In this document: positions 13,615 through 18,283 of the stretch, piece after piece
Numbering within the stretch: position 1 is the stretch's first letter
Layout of the letters: each line of letters starts with the position of its first letter
Source: a virus
Reading direction: 5' to 3' (one strand)
Virus record (IMG/VR): IMGVR_UViG_3300047557_003611
Span: 1 to 21,193 of that record
Length of the DNA stretch: 21,193 bases
Position numbers and translations under genes: made by a program
The notes under the pieces: model-generated
The model's database searches: none
Seen by the model: the letters and a program-made list of their open reading frames with translations, nothing else
What the model was told of the DNA's origin: nothing

Positions 13615-13776
13615 TTGAAAATACGTAAAAATTTAAACACAAAAGTCAATATTTGCTGGGAAGTAAGAGACGAAAAAAAGTGCGTAACCCTCACAAAAGA
13701 AGAGGCTTACGCAACAAAAGATTGGGTAGAAAAAGAAGGGGGAACTGTGTTTTGGTTTCAGCCAATTCAACAGTAA
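13615..13776 (+). CDS. Unrecognised 53-aa protein (TTG start)
   Basis: Begins at TTG 13615, one base after the hydrolase stop, and ends exactly where the opposing gene ends. It encodes LKIRKNLNTKVNICWEVRDE, then KKCVTLTKEEAYATKDWVEK and EGGTVFWFQPIQQ: a plausible small fold of a beta pair, a helix and a strand. No family is recognised. The balanced composition and the exact fit between the two flanking genes support its being real. Confidence 0.6.
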   Translation: MKIRKNLNTKVNICWEVRDEKKCVTLTKEEAYATKDWVEKEGGTVFWFQPIQQ

Positions 13777-13941
13777 TTAACGTTGTTTGGCACGTCCAAT
13801 AACAAGACCGCAAATCTCGATAAGTTTATAAATTTTTCGAAATGCCGCATCATCTTTTGGTGTAGGCGTCAAAGCGCAAATAGCTGAACAAGCCGCATGA
13901 ATAGCCAACGCAACCTCAAGGTATTCATTTAATTTGTGCAT
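13777..13941 (-). CDS. Unrecognised 54-aa helical protein
   Basis: ATG 13941 is preceded by AGAGG at a good distance (AGAGGTTTTATG). It encodes MHKLNEYLEVALAIHAACSA, then a turn (LTPTPKDDAAF) and a second helix (RKIYKLIEICGLVIGRAKQR). This is a two-helix hairpin with a moderately hydrophobic face, not clearly a membrane segment. No family is recognised. It is the last gene of the minus-strand run, and its stop codon directly abuts the stop of the plus-strand 53-aa gene. Confidence 0.65.
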   Translation of the reverse strand: MHKLNEYLEVALAIHAACSAICALTPTPKDDAAFRKIYKLIEICGLVIGRAKQR

Positions 13942-13958
13942 AAAACCTCTTGTTTTTT

Positions 13959-14189
13959 TTATTCTACGTACTTTTTCTTGTAAAAGAAAAAACTCTTGTC
14001 TTCCTCTAAAACATCCCAGTTTTTATCCTCATGTTTTAAAAACCATTTTTTCCACACGCGAAATTGTTTATCTGGTTTTGCCGATTCGCATCTAATAGCA
14101 ATTGAATCTCCAGGGGGAATAAACTCGATCCATTCTCTTAGTATCCGAATGGTAAAAGCTTGGTAAACATTACCTGCTTTACCTGTCAA
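13959..14189 (-). CDS. Unrecognised 76-aa protein, TTG start or frameshifted tail of the gene before it
   Basis: The coding-like part reads KAGNVYQAFTIRILREWIEF, then IPPGDSIAIRCESAKPDKQF and RVWKKWFLKHEDKNW, ending KKKYVE. The frame is open up to an ATG at 14396, but that upstream part overlaps the 14179-14409 gene and looks like a shadow. In the plausible region the only usual start is TTG 14189, which overlaps the upstream stop by 11 nt. Alternatively a +1 (or -2) shift near 14190 would join both ORFs into one protein of about 150 aa. I cannot decide between these from sequence. No family is recognised. Confidence 0.55.
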   Translation of the reverse strand: MTGKAGNVYQAFTIRILREWIEFIPPGDSIAIRCESAKPDKQFRVWKKWFLKHEDKNWDVLEEDKSFFFYKKKYVE

Positions 14190-14409
14190 ATTTGTATCCA
14201 GGTGGCGGGTTCGTTTGTTTTTGCGGCGATTCAACCAATCGTTTACCTGACGGTTTGAACGAGATACGGCCATGCTGGCTAGCCACACACAACCATTCTG
14301 GGTCCGTATCCACGGGATAAGTCGTACCTTGAGGAATGTCCCAGTCTGAAAAGAAATCTTCCCAGTCTTTTTTCGTCGCTTCAGACGTATTGTCATTATT
14401 AATCTTCAT
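14179..14409 (-). CDS. Unrecognised 76-aa polar protein
   Basis: Starts at ATG 14409 (MKINNDNTSEATKKDWEDFF) and contains SDWDIPQGTTYPVDTDPEWL followed by a Pro-rich tail ending PPPGYKFDR. A longer frame starting at 14457 exists, but it would overlap the 46-aa gene entirely. The ATG at 14409 overlaps the end of that gene by 11 nt, in keeping with the local packing. The protein is acidic, polar and short on secondary structure. It may be joined to the following ORF by a frame change. Confidence 0.6.
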   Translation of the reverse strand: MKINNDNTSEATKKDWEDFFSDWDIPQGTTYPVDTDPEWLCVASQHGRISFKPSGKRLVESPQKQTNPPPGYKFDR

Positions 14410-14539
14410 AAATACGACACTCTTTTGCCCATGGGTTTTCTTCGCAATACAACTCAAAATAAGTTTTTGGTTTTACTTTTGATTCCAGTTGGCAACGTTT
14501 AAACAATTTGCAGATCAACCAGTTGTAAATTTTAATCAT
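14399..14539 (-). CDS. Unrecognised 46-aa protein with ATGA overlap
   Basis: The ATG at 14539 overlaps the TGA stop of the 247-aa gene (14538-14536) in an ATGA junction, typical of translational coupling. It encodes MIKIYNWLICKLFKRCQLES, then YFELYCEENPWAKECRIYED: a short hydrophobic-basic N-terminus and an acidic Cys-containing C-terminus (four Cys overall). No family is recognised. It is too short for many ORF callers but fits exactly between neighbouring genes. Confidence 0.65.
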   Translation of the reverse strand: MIKIYNWLICKLFKRCQLESKVKPKTYFELYCEENPWAKECRIYED

Positions 14540-15279
14540 GGTTGGGTTGTTAAAGGAACTAGGTAGTCAGGGAAAGGCGTGCCTTCTTGACGTTCACGTT
14601 TCCATGCTGTATCCCAATCAGAAAGTGAATGGTTGTGCCTGTCATTTTCTTCATAGTTGTCAGTAGTATCAGCAATTACATAGCTTTCAGAAGCATCTTC
14701 GTATAACAAATAATTATAATCTTCAAGAAGAATATCAAATGTTGTTGTGGGGAATTCAACAACAAGACCCACCTCATAATCAAGCCGTTCATTCCTTGTG
14801 GTAGAAACACAGATTAAATAGCTTCCAGTTTCAAGAGGGTAATAGCGTTCATCACCTCGGTCCAGTCGATTGGCAAAAAATTGATTGTATAAATTTGATT
14901 GTTTATTCATTACATGGCCAACATATGGATGATATACGTCGCCATTAATCGCTTGACTTACGCTATCAGCATCAAAAATTGCACGGCCTTCAATGGGAAT
15001 ACGATTTAAATCATATGCAGAAACATTGATATATTTTGGCCTGGGTCCACCTTTTGCAATGATGATCCAGGCGGGAGATTCAATATTAATTTGAAACCAA
15101 TGGTTATACGTGCCGCCGCCAAAACCTCCATTAGAAATAAAGTTTGTATCGGCTTTACCAACAACTTGGTTTTTGGGGCCAAGTGTTCCTTTTAGGCTAC
15201 GAATAGCAAGTTGATTAAAAGAACCCAAAACTAAAGGGCTGTCTTGTGTCCGCTGTCTTTGGGACTGAGAGATACGCAT
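14536..15279 (-). CDS. Unrecognised 247-aa beta-rich protein
   Basis: The protein starts MRISQSQRQRTQDSPLVLGS and contains alternating strand-like segments: NHWFQINIESPAWIIIAKGG (about 60-80), PKYINVSAYDLNRIPIEG, and YYPLETGSYLICVSTTRNER with DYEVGLVVEF. It ends in an acidic stretch with a Tyr-rich segment (LEDYNYLLYEDASESYVI). The middle resembles a jelly-roll or PPC-like binding module, in which a GxYxLxVS-type strand is common, but I cannot name a family. There is no signal peptide. It is the largest gene between the HNH genes and the small downstream genes; it could be a virion or host-surface protein, unproven. Confidence 0.65.
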   Translation of the reverse strand: MRISQSQRQRTQDSPLVLGSFNQLAIRSLKGTLGPKNQVVGKADTNFISNGGFGGGTYNHWFQINIESPAWIIIAKGGPRPKYINVSAYDLNRIPIEGRAIFDADSVSQAINGDVYHPYVGHVMNKQSNLYNQFFANRLDRGDERYYPLETGSYLICVSTTRNERLDYEVGLVVEFPTTTFDILLEDYNYLLYEDASESYVIADTTDNYEENDRHNHSLSDWDTAWKRERQEGTPFPDYLVPLTTQP

Positions 15280-15308
15280 TATTACAGTACAAGTTGTTAT
15301 TTATCATT

Positions 15309-15971
15309 TTACTCGTCTGGTTCTCTGTGCTCCAAGGGGTTGGAGATAACGCTTTTAAAAGAACGTTCAAGAATTAAAGGATTTCCTTTTTGTTTGCTGT
15401 AAAGCATTAATTTTTTTGGTTCAAATTCCAGAACAAGTGGATGGATATTATGCGGTGGGAACAAACGATTCCAGCTGGAAACAAGGTGCAAAGGATTTGC
15501 GCATAAAGAGTTTCCACATATGCGTGTAACAACATGTGTTCCAATATCTCCCCAGGCACATTGATAAATTGCTTTATGGATTGTTACGTTTTCTGATTTT
15601 TGTTTGCTGTAAAACGAGCGGTATGAAGGAAGGCAAACTCGCTTAGGCACGTAAACAGAATTGTTTTTTATCTCCCAGCAGTCGTCCATATCTTTGACAT
15701 TTATTTTGCACCAAAGGCTGTGATATTTAATCTTGTAATCGGTATGAATGTAATTGATGTCAAAACCACAAACGTTTGAAAGAATTTTTTTAACGCAGAA
15801 ATAACACCAATGCTGGGAGGTATCTCTGATTGTATGGTTATGAGGACAAGCAAATCCTCTGTAGTAACCGTTGTTTTCAAGGACATAATCTGAAAGATGC
15901 TGGATATCTGCCAGATATCGAAAGCCAGATTCAACTTCAGCTTCTTTAAGTTTTTGGTGACGGTTTGCCAT
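15309..15971 (-). CDS. HNH-type endonuclease-like protein with zinc motif
   Basis: 220 aa. Two Cys/His clusters stand out. The first is GFACPHNHTIRDTSQHWCYF (39-58), with Cys42, His44, His46, Cys56 and Cys59, a probable zinc site. The second is a C-terminal HNH-like block: Cys99-Trp-Glu, then His132-Lys in the Ile-His-Lys-Ala-Ile-Tyr helix, then CGNSLCANPLHL (152-163), which matches the C-x4-C-x-NP-x-H-L ending of HNH_3-type nucleases. The product may be a free-standing homing endonuclease or a packaging-related nuclease. It is joined to the upstream gene through a TAATG overlap. No intron or obvious interrupted gene is visible nearby. Confidence 0.65.
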   Translation of the reverse strand: MANRHQKLKEAEVESGFRYLADIQHLSDYVLENNGYYRGFACPHNHTIRDTSQHWCYFCVKKILSNVCGFDINYIHTDYKIKYHSLWCKINVKDMDDCWEIKNNSVYVPKRVCLPSYRSFYSKQKSENVTIHKAIYQCAWGDIGTHVVTRICGNSLCANPLHLVSSWNRLFPPHNIHPLVLEFEPKKLMLYSKQKGNPLILERSFKSVISNPLEHREPDE

Positions 15972-16315
15972 TAGTTGAGATCTTCCGGGGTAAGTAGATA
16001 AACAGGTTTGTTCCGTACAACAATCAGTTCCTTACGATTGTCTTTATCTGTGTTGTCGGCTGAATGCCGGACGATGCAACGTGTCAAATCTTCTTCAGTA
16101 CGCATGTACTGCACAAGGCGGTGGGCGAGATAAACCTTGTTGTCTACCCCGATCATGTAGTAACCAGTACGTTTGTTCAGCCTGCCAGCCTGGTCCCCCT
16201 TCTGGTAGCCCGCCTTAGCAATCTTCCATTCCAATCCGGAAGGGTATTGATCCGATAGCAAGAAAAGTTCATGAAGCCTCCAGAGGGAAGGCAACGGCAT
16301 GGAGTCGCGGGCCAC
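15971..16315 (-). CDS. HNH endonuclease-like small protein (degenerate)
   Basis: The segment GDQAGRLNKRTGYYMIGVDN, then KVYLAHRLVQYM, follows the pattern that precedes the HNH core in phage homing nucleases (a Gly-rich turn, then GYxxIxxxxKxYxAHRLVxxM). The core is shifted from the canonical DHxNGxxxDNRxxNL: here it reads RHSADNTDKDNRKELIV, keeping His and DNR but losing other positions. It may be a decayed or divergent nuclease or only a DNA-binding partner for the larger HNH gene downstream. The start is GTG 16315 or ATG 16300. The GTG start immediately follows an AGTGTCATT-type repeat of the upstream noncoding region. Confidence 0.6.
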   Translation of the reverse strand: MARDSMPLPSLWRLHELFLLSDQYPSGLEWKIAKAGYQKGDQAGRLNKRTGYYMIGVDNKVYLAHRLVQYMRTEEDLTRCIVRHSADNTDKDNRKELIVVRNKPVYLLTPEDLN

Positions 16316-16433
16316 AGTGTCATTGAAACCGAGAACAGCCTAGCAGCGTGCAGAGAAACAGAGAATTAGGTTAATTTTTCTTTTATATCAGTTAAATGAC
16401 ACTTTGGGTTAATAGTGTCATTAAAACCGAGAA
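16316..16433 (+). repeat. 20-nt direct repeat pair
   Basis: AGTGTCATTGAAACCGAGAA (16316-16335) and AGTGTCATTAAAACCGAGAA (16414-16433) match in 19 of 20 positions, 98 bp apart. Confidence 0.85.
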
Positions 16434-16583
16434 TATATAGTTACCGTGTGCTCTTAATTAAAAACAATCAAATAAAAGTTTATCCCTTAAATATAAATTC
16501 TTAGAAAACATTACACCCCTATCCCAAAGTGTCATTTTTCCAATAAGGGGTTGAAAAGGGGGTAATTCTCTGTTTCTCTGCAC
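16348..16583. repeat. 21-bp perfect terminal inverted repeats (236-bp span)
   Basis: The left arm (16348-16368, starting GTGCAGAGAAACAG) and the right arm (16563-16583, ending TGTTTCTCTGCAC) are exact reverse complements. Both are flanked outside by AGC (16345-16347 and 16584-16586), which could be a 3-bp target duplication or chance. No transposase is present. Confidence 0.8.
16394..16537. repeat. 15-bp perfect inner inverted repeats
   Basis: AAATGACACTTTGGG (16394-16408) and CCCAAAGTGTCATTT (16523-16537) are exact reverse complements, nested inside the 21-bp pair. They contain the AGTGTCATT element also present in direct orientation at 16316 and 16414. Confidence 0.8.
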
Positions 16584-16595
16584 AGCACCTATCCA

Positions 16596-16622
16596 GCATG
16601 CGTCTCATGATGAGATTCATGC
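16596..16622. repeat. Small interrupted palindrome beside the terminator
   Basis: GCATG (16596-16600) pairs with CATGC (16618-16622), and inside it TCTCAT (16603-16608) pairs with ATGAGA (16610-16615) around a single G. It follows the terminator of the minus-strand operon and could be a second hairpin or a binding dyad. Confidence 0.5.
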
Positions 16623-16628
16623 GGCATG

Positions 16629-16649
16629 AAAAAGCCCCCGGTTGGGGGC
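16629..16649 (-). terminator. Rho-independent terminator of the primase-speD-glycosyltransferase operon
   Basis: Read on the minus strand, GCCCCC, loop AACC and GGGGGC (16649-16634) are followed by five T (16633-16629). The hairpin begins 7 nt after the glycosyltransferase stop codon. It is a strong intrinsic terminator by form. Confidence 0.88.
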
Positions 16650-16655
16650 GAAGGA

Positions 16656-17900
16656 TCAGTCTTTTTTCTTTTTCTTACCTGTCTTAGGTTTGACAATCTT
16701 TGGTTCTTCTTCCCGCTGTGCAAGTGCCTCCTGGAAGACCCCATCAAATTGATCGGCTACCGTGTCCCAGTCAAAGCGCTCTTCTGTTGCTCGCTCATAG
16801 CAGGCATCAGCAACCCGCTGGAGCAGCACACGGTCTTCATACACTGCTGCCAGCAGCTCAGCCAGGTGGTTGTCGTCTGGACATGGCATGATCCGACCGA
16901 AGTTGGTATCCACGTCCGCATGGAGGGAACGGATCAGGAGACCTGCACCCTCAAAGATTTCTTTACAGGACGTATGGTCTGGAACAATTTGTGCTACGCG
17001 GCAGGCGGCATGCTCAAAGTTGACCAGGCCCCAGCCCTCACCCTTACAGGTATTGACGCCGACATCGACTGCGCTGTAGATGGTATTCAGCATCTCCACC
17101 GGCACCGAAGGGGGATGGGCATGGGGAGTTGTCATGATGATCCGGTTGTTGGGATCAAGACCTTGCCGCATCATTTCACGTGCAAACAACGGCATGATGT
17201 CCCAGCCCTGGTCCTTAAGACCCATGTGCAAATACAGTTTTGCATTGGGGCGGTCAACTGCAAACTTGGCAAATGCACTGACAGTAATGTCAATACGTTT
17301 ACGGAACTGGTTGCGGTTGCCATTGAAAACAATGAAATCATCCGGATTTAATCCCAGCTCTTTACGCGCTTCCAGCTTGTCTTTGGGATGGAATTGACCT
17401 CGTGTTACGCCATGGGGAATAACAGTAATTGGTTTGGTGGCACCCGCATTAATGGTTTCTTGCGCCCCAAATTCCGTGTAGCAGATTGCTACATCCCATT
17501 CATTAAGCGTATCTACAAGAGCTGAATACCACTCATATGAATCCATGGGGTAATAACCCACGAATTTAAAATTAAGCTGATCACGAAGATCAGCGATACG
17601 ACGCCACTGTTCGTTGATGATCCAGCTGTCGTTAATAGTGAAAACAATATCCGGTTTAATTTGTTCAACAATTTCACGAATGCGATCTTCACCAAAAGGT
17701 GCCTGCTGGAATCGATTGGATGCTGGGTACATCCGATACTCCTCCTGGAGCGGAGTGTAGTCACCATGCCAGTTGCAACCCAGGACATGGATTTCGTACT
17801 TATCTTTTAGACGACTGAGTACGTTTTCTGTGACACGGGCAAAACCCGTCATGGCGACAATGTCCCCAATCCACAAAAGCTTAGGCTTGTTTTCAGTCAT
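16656..17900 (-). CDS. Glycosyltransferase, GT4 family (GT-B fold)
   Basis: 414 aa. The N-terminal half has a nucleotide-fold start (KLLWIGDIVAMTGFARVTEN, residues 7-26) with the Gly-rich loop typical of GT4 enzymes. The C-terminal half has IPHGV (161-165), the sugar-nucleotide segment FNGNRNQFRKRID (192-204) and the EX7E motif GEGWGLVNFEHA (287-298, Glu288 and Glu296), followed by a TSCKEIF loop. It should transfer a sugar from a nucleotide-sugar donor. The acceptor is unknown; candidates are modified phage DNA bases, virion proteins or host surface glycans. The tail is Lys-rich (KTGKKKKKD). It starts at ATG 17900, 29 nt after speD, and ends 7 nt before a strong terminator. Confidence 0.85.
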   Translation of the reverse strand: MTENKPKLLWIGDIVAMTGFARVTENVLSRLKDKYEIHVLGCNWHGDYTPLQEEYRMYPASNRFQQAPFGEDRIREIVEQIKPDIVFTINDSWIINEQWRRIADLRDQLNFKFVGYYPMDSYEWYSALVDTLNEWDVAICYTEFGAQETINAGATKPITVIPHGVTRGQFHPKDKLEARKELGLNPDDFIVFNGNRNQFRKRIDITVSAFAKFAVDRPNAKLYLHMGLKDQGWDIMPLFAREMMRQGLDPNNRIIMTTPHAHPPSVPVEMLNTIYSAVDVGVNTCKGEGWGLVNFEHAACRVAQIVPDHTSCKEIFEGAGLLIRSLHADVDTNFGRIMPCPDDNHLAELLAAVYEDRVLLQRVADACYERATEERFDWDTVADQFDGVFQEALAQREEEPKIVKPKTGKKKKKD

Positions 17901-17929
17901 TACCGTTTAATTGACTGAAATTACTATAC

Positions 17930-18283
17930 CTATTTACTAGGCGTAACCGATCTAATTAACTCTTTTTCTTCACTGATCTGCGCTTTTAATTTTTTTGTGA
18001 GGAATTCTGCTGCTTTATGCGAATTAGTTGTATCTCCACAGGTATACAGATCGATAGCTGCATAACCAAGCTCAGGCCATGTATGGATAGAGCAGTGTGA
18101 TTCAGCCAGCAGGGCAAGAAGTGTTACACCCTGCGGCTGAAATTTTTGCCCAAATACCCGAAGAATTGTGGCATTGGACATCTGCAGTGCAGTCTCCATG
18201 AGGGACTGAAGGCCCTGGTAGTCATCCAACAACTGTTTATCACAGTCGTAGAGATCCAGAATTAAATGGCGTCCGTTGCTCAA
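17930..18283 (-). CDS. speD: S-adenosylmethionine decarboxylase proenzyme (SpeD)
   Basis: 117 aa, the normal length of bacterial class 1b SpeD. The protein opens GRHLILDLYDCD as in the family and holds the self-cleavage site LLAESHCSIHTWPELGYAAI (58-77). Ser62 should become the pyruvoyl group after cleavage between Glu61 and Ser62; His67 and Cys82 (in DLYTCGD) match the processing and catalytic residues of the Thermotoga enzyme (His68, Cys83). The product, decarboxylated AdoMet, feeds spermidine synthesis. speD is a known auxiliary gene of marine cyanophages. Translation starts at TTG 18283, overlapping the primase TGA stop in a TTGA junction, so the gene is probably coupled to the primase-helicase. 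No ATG is available before the conserved GRHL. Confidence 0.93.
   Translation of the reverse strand: MSNGRHLILDLYDCDKQLLDDYQGLQSLMETALQMSNATILRVFGQKFQPQGVTLLALLAESHCSIHTWPELGYAAIDLYTCGDTTNSHKAAEFLTKKLKAQISEEKELIRSVTPSK

Larger units (their letters stand above)
16316..16655. other. Structured noncoding region with iteron-like repeats; candidate replication origin or control region
   Basis: This 340-nt stretch has no gene that I can support. AGTGTCATT occurs at 16316 and 16414, again at 16528-16536, and inverted at 16395-16403. GAAACMGAGAA-type 11-mers occur at 16325, 16355 and 16423 and inverted at 16566-16576. Two pairs of perfect inverted repeats (15 and 21 nt) are nested around an AT-rich core (about 16434-16520). 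A terminator lies at the right end. The layout suits a replication origin or a divergent regulatory region near the primase-helicase operon; function is inferred. Confidence 0.6.

Noticed and set aside
14190-14396. N-terminal 69 codons of the 145-codon ORF ending at 13959
   Set aside because: Highly basic and low in natural composition, while the competing frame starting at 14409 is coding-like.
16626-17351. 241-codon open frame on the plus strand opposite the glycosyltransferase
   Set aside because: The minus strand encodes a complete GT4 enzyme with motifs, while the plus frame includes the terminator stem and has no domain signal.
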